Positions 42,445 to 52,135 of a stretch of 64,000 nt of DNA are shown in pieces. How positions within the stretch are numbered: position 1 is the stretch's first letter; each line of letters begins with the position of its first letter. The notes beneath the pieces are model-generated. The model saw nothing but the letters and a program-made list of their open reading frames with translations, did not search any database and had not been told where the DNA came from. Source of the DNA: Phytohabitans suffuscus (lineage in GTDB: Bacteria; Actinomycetota; Actinomycetes; Mycobacteriales; Micromonosporaceae); contig NZ_AP022871.1 of the NCBI RefSeq assembly GCF_011764565.1, positions 124,001-188,000 of the forward strand, read 5' to 3'. Both the position numbers and the translations under genes were made by a program.

Positions 42445-43653
42445 GTGAGCGCGCACGCCGACCCGCGCCCGCGCCTCGGCTCGTGGCTCGTCCCCGCCCT
42501 GCTGATGGCGGCCTCCGGCGGCCTCACGATGGGTTTCGGGCGCCTGACCTTCCCCGTGCTGCTGGAGGAGATGACCGCCGACTACCTCGGCAGCTACTCG
42601 GTCGCCGGCCTGGTCAGCGCGGCGAACCTCGGTGGCTACCTCGTCGGCACGCTGCTCAGCAACGCGTGGCTGCGGCGCACCCCCGCCCGTACCCTCGTCG
42701 TCCGCGGCCTCTGCGTGGCCACGGCGTGCCTGGCGCTGACACCCGCCGTGCGGGACGTGTACTTCGTGCTGGCGGTGATGTTCGTGCTCGGCATCGCGTC
42801 CGGCGCGGTGTGGATCTCGTGCGTTCCGGTCGTCTCGGGCGCGGCGCCGGCCGAGCGGCGCGGTGTCGCCTACGGGCTGATGCTCTCCGGGATCGGCACG
42901 TCGGTCGCGCTGACCGGCCTCGTCGTGCGGCTGGCCGACCACCTGTTCGGGCCGGGGTCGTGGCGCGCGGTATGGGTGATCGAGGGCGCCATCGGGCTGC
43001 TGGTCATCGCGTCGGTGCTGCTCTTGCTGCGGCCGGCCCCGACCGGGCACCCGGCTCCCGCCGCCGGGCCCGGCCACCCGCACGGCCGCGGGCTGCCCAG
43101 CGGCATCGGCTGGGCGGTCGCCATCTACCTGTTCTACGGCACCGTCCACGGGTTGTACTCCAACTACGTCGTGGCCGCCGCGCAGGAGGGCGGCAACCTG
43201 AGCAGCGGCCAGGCGACGGCCGCGTTCTCCGTCCTCGGGCTGACCAACGTCCTGGGCGGCCTCGTGCTCGGCCGGCTCTCCGACGGCTGGGGACGGCGCC
43301 GCCTGCTCGTGGGCGCGCTGGTGGCCCTGAGCGGTTGCGCCGCGGCGGTACCGCTCCACCAGGCCGGGCTCACCTTCGCCTCGTGCGCGCTCTACGGCAT
43401 GCTCATGACGGGTGTGCCAGCGGTGCTCACCGCCTCGCTGGCCGACCGGCTCCCGGCGCGGCAGCTCGCCAGCGGGTACGCCGCCATCTCGCTCGCCGTC
43501 GGCGTGGGCCAGCTGGTCAGCCCACCGGCCGGCGGCTGGCTGGCGGATGTCACCGGCGACTTCGCGCTCACCTACCTCGTGGCCGCCGCCCTCGGCCTCG
43601 TCGCGGCGGCGGCAGCCGTGCGGTTTCCGGACCAGAAGCGGATCCCCGCCTAA
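42445..43653 (+). CDS. MFS transporter
   Basis: The 402-residue membrane protein starts at a GTG eight bases after the hotdog gene (VSAHADPRPRLGSWLVPALL). It has about twelve hydrophobic helices, the inter-helix loop GRLSDGWGRRRLL typical of the major facilitator superfamily, and a YbfB/YjiJ-like arrangement (GLTMGFGRLTFPVLLEEM, VWISCVPVVSGAAPAERRG). Position in the ketosynthase/hotdog operon suggests export of its product or uptake of its substrate. The direction and substrate are not visible. Confidence 0.88.
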   Translation: MSAHADPRPRLGSWLVPALLMAASGGLTMGFGRLTFPVLLEEMTADYLGSYSVAGLVSAANLGGYLVGTLLSNAWLRRTPARTLVVRGLCVATACLALTPAVRDVYFVLAVMFVLGIASGAVWISCVPVVSGAAPAERRGVAYGLMLSGIGTSVALTGLVVRLADHLFGPGSWRAVWVIEGAIGLLVIASVLLLLRPAPTGHPAPAAGPGHPHGRGLPSGIGWAVAIYLFYGTVHGLYSNYVVAAAQEGGNLSSGQATAAFSVLGLTNVLGGLVLGRLSDGWGRRRLLVGALVALSGCAAAVPLHQAGLTFASCALYGMLMTGVPAVLTASLADRLPARQLASGYAAISLAVGVGQLVSPPAGGWLADVTGDFALTYLVAAALGLVAAAAAVRFPDQKRIPA

Positions 43654-43704
43654 CGTTGGACACTTGTATAGCGCTCCGCCATTTGAGTGGCATATATTGT
43701 GGCG

Positions 43705-45378
43705 GTGACCCACGTGATCACGCAGTCCTGCTGCAACGACGCGGCGTGCACGGCCGTGTGCCCGGTCGACTGCATCCAGCCGGCGCCCGGCACGCCGGGG
43801 TTCGCCGCCGCCGAGATGCTGTACATCGACCCGGCGACCTGCATCGACTGCGGGTGCTGCGTGCCGGAGTGCCCGGTCGACGCGATCCGGCCGGACGTGG
43901 ACCTCCCGCCGTCGCTGGCCCACTTCGCGCAGCTGAACGCGGGCTACTTCGACGGCCGGCGGCCGGGTCCGGTGCCGCCGCGGTCGGTGCGCGCGCCGAG
44001 CCTCGCCCTCGACCGGCGGCTGCGGGTCGCGGTGGTCGGCGCGGGACCGGCCGGGCTCTACGCGGCGCTCGACCTGCTGGAGACCGGCGGTTCCGGCGTG
44101 GCCGTCGATGTCTACGACCGCCTGCCGACCCCCGGCGGGCTGATCCGGTACGGCGTCGCGCCGGACCACCCGTCGACGAAGCTGGCCGCCGAGGCGTTCG
44201 CCGTCCACGCCCGCGATCCGGGCCTGCGCTTCCGGTTCGGTGTCGAGGTGGGCACCGACGTGACCCCGGCCGAGCTGGCCCGGGCCCACGACGCGGTGGT
44301 CTACGCCGTCGGTGCCGCCGGGGCCAGGTCGATCGGCGTCCCCGGCGAGGACCTGCCCGGCAGCCTCCCCGCCGCGCGCTTCGTCGCCTGGTACAACGGC
44401 CATCCCGAGGCGGGTGACCGCGACGTCGACCTGTCCGGTACGCGGGCCGTGGTGATCGGCAACGGCAACGTCGCGCTCGACGTCGCGCGTGTCCTCGTGT
44501 CCGACCCCGCGCTGCTGGCCACGACCGACATGGCCGGGCACGCGCTGGACGCCTTGGGCCGCAGCCGGATCCGCGAGGTGCTGGTGGTCGGCCGCCGCGG
44601 TCCGCTGCAGGCCGCGTTCACCACGGCGGAGCTGACCGCCCTCGAACGCGTGCCCGGCGTCGACGTGCTGGCGGACCGGGAGGAGCTCGCCCTCACCCCG
44701 GCGGAGCAGCGCCTGCTCGCCGCCGACCCGGTCCTGCGCGCCAGGTACGAGGTGCTGCTCCGGCTCGCCACCCGGCCGCCGGGCGGGCCCGCGCGCAAGC
44801 GGATCCGCCTGCGGTTCCTGGCCCGGCCGGTGCGCGTGCTCGGGTCGGACGCGGTGACCGGCGTGCGGCTGCGCCGGCAGGAGAAGCGCGACGTGGACGG
44901 AGTCGTGACCTTCCGGCCCGCCGGCACCACGAGCACGGTCGGCGCGGGGCTGGTCCTGGGCTCGGTGGGCTACCTGACCCCGCCGCTGCCCGGCCTGCCG
45001 TACGACGCCGACCGGGGCGTGGTGCGCAACGCCGACGGCCGGGTCGTCGACGGGTCCGGCCGGGCGGTGCCCGGGGCGTACGTGGTCGGCTGGGCCAAAC
45101 GCGGCCCCAGCGGCGTGATCGGCACCAACAAGCACTGCGCCGCGGTGACGGCGGGGCACCTGCGGGCCGACGCGGCCGCCGGCCGGCTCACCCCGCCCGA
45201 GGAGCCTCCACAGTGGCTGGACGCCCTGCTGGCCGAGCGCTGCGACCGGCTCACGGACTGGGCGGGCTGGCGCCGCCTCGACCGGCACGAGCGGGCCGCC
45301 GGCCAGGCGGTCGGGCGGCCGCGCGTCAAGGTGACCTCCCTGCCGGACATCTGGCGGATCGCCGGCCGGGCGGGGTGA
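43705..45378 (+). CDS. Ferredoxin-ferredoxin NADP reductase fusion (FprB-like)
   Basis: The start is placed at GTG 43705 (VTHVITQSCCNDAACTAV), matching the usual N-terminus of this family; GTG 43687 or 43699 are alternatives. Residues 1-65 are a bacterial ferredoxin domain with cysteines CNDAACTAVCPVDC and CIDCGCCVPECPVD for two Fe-S clusters. From about 110 follows an adrenodoxin-reductase-type FAD/NADPH domain (VAVVGAGPAGLYAALDL, VVIGNGNVALDVARVL, GWAKRGPSGVIGTNK). The 557-residue product moves electrons from NADPH through its own ferredoxin. Four bases downstream is a molybdopterin oxidoreductase, a probable partner; the P450s elsewhere in the window are others. Confidence 0.92.
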   Translation: MTHVITQSCCNDAACTAVCPVDCIQPAPGTPGFAAAEMLYIDPATCIDCGCCVPECPVDAIRPDVDLPPSLAHFAQLNAGYFDGRRPGPVPPRSVRAPSLALDRRLRVAVVGAGPAGLYAALDLLETGGSGVAVDVYDRLPTPGGLIRYGVAPDHPSTKLAAEAFAVHARDPGLRFRFGVEVGTDVTPAELARAHDAVVYAVGAAGARSIGVPGEDLPGSLPAARFVAWYNGHPEAGDRDVDLSGTRAVVIGNGNVALDVARVLVSDPALLATTDMAGHALDALGRSRIREVLVVGRRGPLQAAFTTAELTALERVPGVDVLADREELALTPAEQRLLAADPVLRARYEVLLRLATRPPGGPARKRIRLRFLARPVRVLGSDAVTGVRLRRQEKRDVDGVVTFRPAGTTSTVGAGLVLGSVGYLTPPLPGLPYDADRGVVRNADGRVVDGSGRAVPGAYVVGWAKRGPSGVIGTNKHCAAVTAGHLRADAAAGRLTPPEEPPQWLDALLAERCDRLTDWAGWRRLDRHERAAGQAVGRPRVKVTSLPDIWRIAGRAG

Positions 45379-45382
45379 GCCG

Positions 45383-47659
45383 ATGACCGCGCGAACGGCG
45401 ATCCGCACCTGCCCGCTGTGCGAGGCGACCTGCGGGCTCGTGCTGACGATGGAGGGCGACCGCGTACTGCGCACCGCGGGCGACGAGGATGACGTGTTCA
45501 GCAAGGGCTTCATGTGCCCGAAGGGCGCCACCCTCGGCGAGCTGCACCACGACCCCGACTGGCACCGGCGCCCCCTGATCCGCCACCGCGGCCGGCTGGT
45601 GGAGGCGAGCTGGGACGACGCGTTCGAGCTGGCCGGCCACCTGGTCCGCGCGGTGGTCGAGCAGAGCGGCCCGACCGCCATGGCCGCCTACTTCGGAAAC
45701 CCCATCTCGCACAACCTCGGCGGGCTGCTCTACGCGCCCGTCTACCTCAAGGCGCTCGGGTCGCCCCGGCTGTTCACCGCCTCGTCGCTGGACCAGCGCC
45801 CGAAGGACCTCGTCAACGCGCTGCTCTACGGCGACCGCTTCACGCTCGCCGTGCCCGACCTGGACCGCACGGACTTCCTCGTCGTCATCGGCGCCAACCC
45901 GGTCGAGTCGAACGGCAGCCTGGCCACGGCGCCCGGCTGGCCCCGGCGGCTGCGCGCGATCCGCGAGCGGGGCGGCCGGCTCGTCGTGGTCGACCCGGTG
46001 CGCACCCGGACGGCCGAGCTCGCCGACGAGCACATCCGCCCGCGCGTCGGCTCGGACGCCGCGCTGCTGGCGTCGATGGTCAGCGTGCTGTTCGACGAGG
46101 GCCTGGTCCGGCTCGGCCGGCTCGGCGGGTTCGTCACCGGCGTGGAGCGCGTCCGCGAGGCGCTGGCCGACCTCACCCCGGAGCGCGTGGCCGGCTTCAC
46201 CGGGGTACCGGCGGAGTCGGTCCGCGACCTGACCCGGCGGTTCGCCGCCGCCGGGCGGGCCTGTGTCTACGGCCGCATCGGCACGACGGCGACCGAGTTC
46301 GGCACCCTGACGTCCTGGCTCGTCGACCTGGTCAACATCCTCACCGGCAACCTCGACCGGGAGGGCGGCGCGATGTTTCCGCTCCCGGCCTGCGGCTCGC
46401 CCAACACGCGGGGGCGGCCGGGGTTCGGGCCGCCGCCACGGCTGGGCCGGTTCGCCAGCCGGGTCCGCGGGCTGCCCGAGCGCTTCGGCGAGCTGCCCAC
46501 CTCGTGCCTGGCCGAGGAGATCGACACGCCCGGCGACGGCCAGCTCCGAGGTCTGCTGCTGATAAGCGGCAATCCCGTCGTGTCCGCGCCCAACTCGGAG
46601 CGGACGGCGCGGGCGCTCGCCTCGCTCGACGCCCTGGTGGCGGTGGACCCGTACGTGAACGACTCGACGCGGTTCGCGCACGTCGTGCTCCCGCCGCCCG
46701 GCCCGCTCCAGCGCTCCCACTACGACGTGCACTTCTCGACGTGGGCGGTCCGCAACGTGGCGAACTACAGCCCCGCCGTCCTCGACCTCGACCCGCGCCA
46801 GCTGCAGGAGTGGCAGATCATGTGCCGCCTGGCCGCCGCCTTCGAGGGCCGGGGCGCGACCGAGGCCGACGTCGACCGCCGCCACGCCGAGGCGACCGCC
46901 CGCGCGGCGGTCGCCGACGCCCACTCGCCGGTCAGCGGCCGTACCGTCGAGCAACTGCTGGCCGCGGTCGCTCCCCGGGTGGGGCCCGAGCGGTTGCTGG
47001 ACCTGATGATCCGGTCCGGCCCGTACGGCGACGCGTTCGGTGGCCGGCCGGACGGCCTGAGCCTCGCCACGCTCGAAGCCCGGCCGCACGGCGTCGACCT
47101 GGGCCCGCTCCGGCCACGGCTGCCGGAGGTGCTGCGGACCCCGACCGGCACGGTGGCGCTGGACCCGCCGCTCGTCGTCGACGACCTCCCCCGGCTGCGC
47201 GCCGCGGTCGCGTCCCGGGCCCGCGACGGGCTCGTCCTGGTCGGGCGCCGGCACGTGCGCTCCAACAACTCGTGGATGGGCAACGTGCCGTCGCTGATGA
47301 CCGGCCGTCCACGCTCGACGCTGTGGCTCAGTCCGGCCGACGCCGAGCGCCTCGGCGTCGGCACGGGCGACCTCGTCGCGGTCGCCACCCGGGTGTCCAC
47401 GGTGCACGCCCCGGTGGAGGTGAGCGAGCGGGTGCCGCCCGGGGTCGTCTCGCTGCCGCACGGCTGGCTGCACGAGCCCGACGGCGTGCGGCTGGCCACG
47501 GCACGGGCCCGGCCGGGCGTCAACAGCAACCGCCTGGCCGACGAGCTGGTGCTGGACGTGCCGTCCGGCAACGCGGTGCTCAACGGCATCCCGGTGCAGG
47601 TCACAGCCCTGCGACCGGATGAATATGAACAACCGGTCAACCCGTTGACACTTATGTGA
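45383..47659 (+). CDS. Molybdopterin oxidoreductase (formate dehydrogenase/nitrate reductase type)
   Basis: The 758-residue protein carries the N-terminal Fe4S4 ligands Cys10, Cys13, Cys17 and Cys45 (CPLCEATCGL and FMCPKG) and the Mo-bisMGD binding segments VVIGANPVESNGSLA, GRIGTTATEFGTL, LLISGNPVVSAPNS and a C-terminal cap with RSNNSWMGNVPSL. No Tat signal is present, so it is cytoplasmic. It follows the ferredoxin reductase by four bases. No formate dehydrogenase accessory gene is nearby, and oxygen-atom transfer or hydroxylation of an organic substrate is conceivable. The family is sure; the reaction is not. Confidence 0.9.
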   Translation: MTARTAIRTCPLCEATCGLVLTMEGDRVLRTAGDEDDVFSKGFMCPKGATLGELHHDPDWHRRPLIRHRGRLVEASWDDAFELAGHLVRAVVEQSGPTAMAAYFGNPISHNLGGLLYAPVYLKALGSPRLFTASSLDQRPKDLVNALLYGDRFTLAVPDLDRTDFLVVIGANPVESNGSLATAPGWPRRLRAIRERGGRLVVVDPVRTRTAELADEHIRPRVGSDAALLASMVSVLFDEGLVRLGRLGGFVTGVERVREALADLTPERVAGFTGVPAESVRDLTRRFAAAGRACVYGRIGTTATEFGTLTSWLVDLVNILTGNLDREGGAMFPLPACGSPNTRGRPGFGPPPRLGRFASRVRGLPERFGELPTSCLAEEIDTPGDGQLRGLLLISGNPVVSAPNSERTARALASLDALVAVDPYVNDSTRFAHVVLPPPGPLQRSHYDVHFSTWAVRNVANYSPAVLDLDPRQLQEWQIMCRLAAAFEGRGATEADVDRRHAEATARAAVADAHSPVSGRTVEQLLAAVAPRVGPERLLDLMIRSGPYGDAFGGRPDGLSLATLEARPHGVDLGPLRPRLPEVLRTPTGTVALDPPLVVDDLPRLRAAVASRARDGLVLVGRRHVRSNNSWMGNVPSLMTGRPRSTLWLSPADAERLGVGTGDLVAVATRVSTVHAPVEVSERVPPGVVSLPHGWLHEPDGVRLATARARPGVNSNRLADELVLDVPSGNAVLNGIPVQVTALRPDEYEQPVNPLTLM

Positions 47660-47673
47660 ACCGAAATTAGTGT
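47645..47673 (+). promoter_or_regulatory. Promoter of the CoA ligase gene
   Basis: TTGACA (47645-47650), a 17-base spacer and TAGTGT (47668-47673) form a near-consensus vegetative promoter. The -35 box overlaps the last codons of the molybdopterin gene. The following bases are AT-rich, and the ATG at 47726 is preceded by GAAGGAG. Confidence 0.65.
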
Positions 47674-47725
47674 ACGAAAAATCACGTCGCTCAAATTTTT
47701 TGTCGACTGACGAAGGAGCTCGCCG

Positions 47726-49403
47726 ATGAGCCAGCCGACGACGACCCACACACCTGAGGACTGGCGGCGAGTGGTCGGCCCCGAGGACGCCGCCCACTTC
47801 CGGGAGCAAGGCTGGTGGCGGGACACAACGGGGCTCGACGAGCTGCTGCGGGCCGTCCAGCGGCATCCGCACAAGGCGGCCGTGGTCTGCTACCGCAAGG
47901 GCGACCCGCTGCCCACCGTGATCACCTACGGGCAGCTCGGCACGATGGTCGACCGGTTCGCCGGCGCGTTCCTCAAGCTCGGGGTCGAGCCGGGCGACGT
48001 CGTCACGATCCAGCTCCCCAACACCTGGGAGTTTCCCGCCCTCGTCTTCGGCGCGATGCGGGCCGGCGCCATCCCCAACCCGGTGCCGCACATCTACCGC
48101 GAGCGCGAGCTGTCCTTCATGCTCCGCCACGCCCGGTCGAAGGTCTACGTCGTCCAGTCGCGGTTCAAGGGTACTCCTACCGCGACCTCGGGCTGCGTCT
48201 CAAGCCGTCGCTGCCCCACCTGCGGCACCTGGTCACGATCGGCGGACCGGCCGGTGGCGACGCCGTCGACTTCACCGACTTCTTCGTCAGCCCTCTGCAC
48301 GAGCACGACGACGGGCTCGCGCAGGAGCTCGACGCGCGCCGCCCCGGGCCGGACGACCCCGCCTTCCTGATGTTCACCTCGGGCACGACGGGCCAGCCCA
48401 AGGCGGCCCTGCACTCGCACAACACGGCCTGGTCGGCCGGCCGGCCGCTGCCCGAGGCGCTGCGGCTCGCCGCGGACGACGTCTGCTTCATGGCCTCGAC
48501 CGTCGGCCACCTCACCGGCTTCTTCTGGGGCACCTACCTGCCGCTGTCCACCGGGCAGAAGGTCGTCTACCAGGACGAGTGGGATCCCCGCGGCCTCGTC
48601 GACATCATCGACCGGGAAGGGATCACCTGGACGCTGTCGGCGACCCCGTTCGCGATGGACATGATCGAGGCGCAGAAGGCGCAGCCCCGGCCGCTGTCGT
48701 CCTTCCGCGCGTTCGCCTGCGGCGGCGCGCCGATCCCCCGTCCGCCGCGGTCGCCATGCAGGAACATCTCGGCGTCGACCTGGTGTCCCTGTGGGGCATG
48801 ACCGAGGTGGGCATCTGCAGCATCCACCAGCTCGGCTCGTCGCTTTCCACACTGGCCGCCAGCGACGGCAAGCAGGTGCCGTACATGGGGCTGCGGATCG
48901 TCGACGACGACCTCCAGCCCGTGCCCGACGGGACGGAGGGCCGGCTCCAGGCGCGCGGACCGAGCATCATCCTGGGCTACCGCGACCAGCCCGAGCTGAC
49001 GAGGGACGCGCAGACCCCGGACGGGTGGTTCGAGACCGGCGACCTCGGCAGGCGGATGCCGGACGGCGGGATCCGCATCACCGGCCGGAGCAAGGACATC
49101 ATCATCCGCGGCGGCCAGAACGTACCGGTGGTCGAGATCGAGAACCTGCTCGCCCAGCACGGCAAGGTGCGGGACGTGGCGGTGGTCGCCTACCCCGACG
49201 AACGGCTCGGCGAACGCGGCTGCGCCGTCGTGGTGCCCGAGGGGACCCCGCCCACGCTCCGCGAGCTCACCGCGCATCTGGAAGCCGCGGGCATGGCCAA
49301 GCAGTTCTGGCCGGAGCGGCTCGAGATCCGCGAGGCCATGCCCCGGACCCCGTCCGGGAAGATCCAGAAGTACGTGCTGCGCCGGGAGGTCGCCCCGGCG
49401 TGA
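47726..49403 (+). CDS. Acyl-CoA synthetase (cyclohexanecarboxylate-CoA ligase-like), two frameshifts
   Basis: The first frame gives MSQPTTTHTPEDWRRVVG and YGQLGTMVDRFAGAFLKLG, then breaks at the G-run 48169-48171. The second frame gives LMFTSGTTGQPKAALHSH and breaks at the C-run 48735-48739. The third gives SLWGMTEVG, GWFETGDLGRRM, GRSKDIIIRGGQNV and the A10 lysine in TPSGKIQKYVL. One added base at each break restores 559 residues. The long N-terminal stretch before the AMP-binding core and PNPVPHIYRERELSFML are features of the AliA/3-hydroxy or cyclic acid CoA ligases. It is convergent with the PaaX regulator. The breaks are probably sequencing errors. Confidence 0.85.
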
Positions 49404-49412
49404 CGGCGGCGG

Positions 49413-50288
49413 TCACTCCTGCGCGTCGAGGTGCTCCCAGTGCGCGGCGGCGCGCGACACCCACGCGCCGTGGCGGTCGCGGAACAGCCTGACCGCCTCG
49501 TACCCCGGCCAGCCGGCGGGCAGGAAGCGCCGCGGCAGGTCGGGGTCGAGGTAGGGGAAGCGCCGCCAGTCCTGCACCATCAGCACCCGCGCCCGGAAGC
49601 ACTCGGCGTCGGTGTGCGGGTGGGTCCCGGCGTACGTCTCGACGAACGAGCGGTAGTCGTCGGCGAGCGCGTCGAGGTCCCACGCCGCCTCGACGATCCC
49701 GCTCTCGCTGCCCAGCGGTCCCAGCGTGCCCACGAACGAGTGGGCCTGCTCCGAAAGGCCCAGGTCGCGCACGATCTGCGCGATCTCGTCCGCGCGCTCC
49801 CAGTGCGTGGTGATCCATTGGCCGGGCACCGGGGACCCCATGCCGGCCCAGGTGAGCCGGTTCTGCAGGTGGTGGCGGAGCTTGCGCTGGGTCTCCGGCA
49901 CCGACACCGACAGCAGCAGCCAGGTGCCGTCCCAGCTGGTGCGGCGGGCGTCCCAGTTGTACGTGCGCTCGTGCCCGGACGACATGATGCGGGCGCCCTT
50001 GGCGGTGATGGACCAGTGCACCCGCCGGCCGACCCGCCCCGGCTCGGTGATGCCGGACTCCGCGGTGCGGTGCAGGGCCTTGCGCGCCGCGTTGGGCTCG
50101 ACGTCGAGCTCGGCGAGGGCGCTCAGCAGCGTCGACGACCAAGCCGGCTCGCGGGTCGGCCAGACGAACTCGCCGAGCACCACGAGCAGCAGCGCACGCG
50201 CGCTGGACGGACGCGTGCCGCTCAGCGGCGTGGCCGCGCGCGCCAGACCCGGCGCTCCGTCCTCCGTCGCCTGCGCTGCCTGTGCCAC
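49413..50288 (-). CDS. PaaX-family transcriptional regulator
   Basis: The start is GTG at 50288 (VAQAAQATEDGAPGL), with GGAAGGG just upstream, giving 291 residues. It has the PaaX winged helix (ALLLVVLGEFVW, LDVEPNAARKALHRTAESG, then GRRVHWSITAKG) and the C-terminal PaaX domain (WDGTWLLLSVSVPETQRKLR, FPYLDPDLPRRFLPAGW). PaaX proteins repress aromatic-acid catabolic operons and respond to the aryl-CoA thioester. Placed beside an acyl-CoA ligase, it may sense the CoA ester that enzyme makes. It has 182 bases of its own upstream region before the isomerase stop. Confidence 0.9.
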   Translation of the reverse strand: MAQAAQATEDGAPGLARAATPLSGTRPSSARALLLVVLGEFVWPTREPAWSSTLLSALAELDVEPNAARKALHRTAESGITEPGRVGRRVHWSITAKGARIMSSGHERTYNWDARRTSWDGTWLLLSVSVPETQRKLRHHLQNRLTWAGMGSPVPGQWITTHWERADEIAQIVRDLGLSEQAHSFVGTLGPLGSESGIVEAAWDLDALADDYRSFVETYAGTHPHTDAECFRARVLMVQDWRRFPYLDPDLPRRFLPAGWPGYEAVRLFRDRHGAWVSRAAAHWEHLDAQE

Positions 50289-50470
50289 GCCCTTCCGTCC
50301 TCCCGGTCGTCGAGAGGACCAGCCTATAGAGGGCCTTTCGGGGTTGGGACCACGCCCGTCGCGAGGTTCTCCAGGCATTGGTTTGCCCGCGTCCGCGCCA
50401 GTTGCGGACCGCGTGCTCCCGCGGGCCGGCGGGCCCGCGGTTCAAGCCCCCACGCGATCGGTGAGGTGGA

Positions 50471-51306
50471 TCAGCGGGGCGTCAGGTCGGCCAGCCCGGC
50501 GACCGCCGCCCGCGCGGCCTCCACCGAGGGGAGCCGGTCGAGCGCCGTGGAGTAGACCTCGACCGAGATCGCTCTCGGGTCGCCGGCCGGGCGCACCACC
50601 TCGAGGAACCGCTTCAGGTCGAACTCGCCCTGCCCGGGCACCGCCGCCGCGAGACGGCCTCCATCCGGATGTTGCCGGTCTCGGTGACCATCGGGCCGTC
50701 GTTGACCTGGACCATCGTGAAGAGCCCGGGCCCGGCCTTCGCCAGCTCGTGCCAGTCGGGGTCGCCCCGGAAGAAGTGCCACGCGTCGACGCACAGGCCC
50801 CCGTTGGCGCGGTCCGCCGCCGTGACGATCGCGGCCGCGGTCGCCACGTCCGGGATGTTCGTGTACGGCACGAACTCCAGCGCGATCGACAGGCCGTGCG
50901 GCGCCGCCCGGTCGCACAGGGCGGCGAACGCCTCTACCGCGCGTTCCCCCGGCGGTCCGGTGTCGAACGTGCCGACGGCCTGCGCGTGCGGTACCCCGAA
51001 CTCGTCGGCCAGGCGCAGCACGGCCGCCTCGACCTCCGGGTCGGCGTAGACGAGCCCCGGGCGTTCCGGGATGCCGGCCGGTCCGGGCTCGGCGCAGAAC
51101 CCGAAGATGACCTCCGCCTCGCCGACGGTCACCGCGTAGTCGTCGAGGACCCGCCGCATCTCGGCGTGTGTCCAGCCCTGCTCCAGCAGCTGGCGGTAGT
51201 ATGGGACGGACAGGCCGATCGCGTCGTAACCCGCGGCCGCCGCCGCGGCCACCCGGTCCGGGAACGACGCCGGCCGCACCGTCCCCCAGGCGAGCACCGT
51301 ACTCAC
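50471..51306 (-). CDS. Sugar phosphate isomerase/epimerase-like TIM barrel, one frameshift
   Basis: A GTG start overlaps the upstream stop (GTGA). The first frame reads MSTVLAWGTVRPASFPDRVA, IALEFVPYTNIPDVATA, LCVDAWHFFRGDPDW and TMVQVNDGPM, the xylose-isomerase-like barrel with metal-binding Glu, Asp and His positions. A break near 50656 leads to VPGQGEFDLKRFLEVVR and VEVYSTALDRLPSVE in the second frame. One added base gives about 279 residues. Relatives include hydroxypyruvate isomerases, 2-keto-myo-inositol dehydratases and 4-hydroxyphenylpyruvate-type enzymes. Its coupling to a CitE-like lyase suggests keto-acid or ring-fission intermediates. Confidence 0.8.
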
Positions 51307-52135
51307 GTTTCGTCCTCCTGATAACGCTCGGCCCGGCGCAGCACCGCTTCCGCGCGGGCGCGTACCGGACCGTCCACCATCTCCCCGTCGACGCTGGCCG
51401 CCCCGGCGCGCGGGACGCGAGCACGCGCCGCGCCCACCGCAGCTCCTCGCCGCCGGGGGTGAAGGCCCGGTTGACCGGCGCGACCTGCGCCGGATGGACG
51501 CAGAGCTTGCCGGTGAACCCTTGCCCGGCGGCCCGGGCGCTGTCCGCGGCGCACCGGTCCGGATCGTCCAGCCGCACGGTGACGCCGTCGACGGGTCCCG
51601 GCCGCCCTTCCGCCGCGGCGGCGAGTACGAGCTGCGCCCTCGCCCAGGTCGTCGTCTCCGACTGCTCCCGGGTGCCGGTGTCGAGCGAGAAGTCCACGCT
51701 GCCGAACGCCAGCCGCGCCGTCGCCGGATGCGCCGCGATCTCCCGGGCCGCCAGCACGCCGCGAGCGGTCTCGACCAGGGCCAGCACGCGCGTGTCCGGC
51801 AGCCGGTCGAGCAGCGCCGTCAGCTGCGCGTGGCCTTCCACCTTGGGCAGCATCACCGGCACCGGGGCCGCCGACCGGGCGAGGGCGGCGCAGTCCCGGG
51901 CGAAGTGTTCGCCCGCCGCCGCGTTGACCCGTACCACGAACCGCCCGGCGCCGCCGGCGAGCGCCCGCACGACCGCCGCGCGAGCGTCCTCCTTGCGCTC
52001 CGGCGGGACGGCGTCCTCGAGGTCGAGGATCACCAGGTCGGCGCCGGAGCCGACGGCCTTGACGAACCGGTCCGGCCGGTCCGCCGGTACGAACAGCAGC
52101 GACCGCGCCGCCGCCACCACGCCGTCGACGGTCAT
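51303..52135 (-). CDS. HpcH/HpaI (CitE-like) aldolase/lyase, one frameshift
   Basis: The first frame reads AARSLLFVPADRPDRFVKA, LVILDLEDAVPPERKEDAR, VMLPKVEGHAQL, FGSVDFSLDTG and GKLCVHPAQVAPVNRAFTP. This is the CitE/malyl-CoA lyase family, with the metal-binding Glu and Asp in LPKVE and VDFSLD. It breaks near 51410 and resumes as VDGEMVDGPVRARAEAVLRR to the stop; one added base gives about 277 residues. CitE-like proteins cleave or make beta-hydroxyacyl-CoA esters such as citramalyl-CoA or beta-methylmalyl-CoA. It overlaps the epimerase upstream and the isomerase downstream by four bases each. Confidence 0.85.

Noticed and set aside
42412..45681. Very long minus-strand open frame (over 1000 codons) opposite the MFS, ferredoxin reductase and start of the molybdenum enzyme genes.
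   Set aside because: It is the antisense shadow of high-GC plus-strand genes, with Arg/Gly/Ala/Pro-rich low-complexity translation and no domain. The plus-strand products have clear motifs.
45326..48130. Long minus-strand open frame of over 900 codons.
   Set aside because: It lies opposite the molybdopterin oxidoreductase, whose cysteine and cofactor motifs are intact. The minus translation has no recognisable fold.
50436..50466. GGTTCAAGCCC-like T-arm resembling part of a tRNA.
   Set aside because: No D-arm, anticodon arm or acceptor stem can be folded around it.
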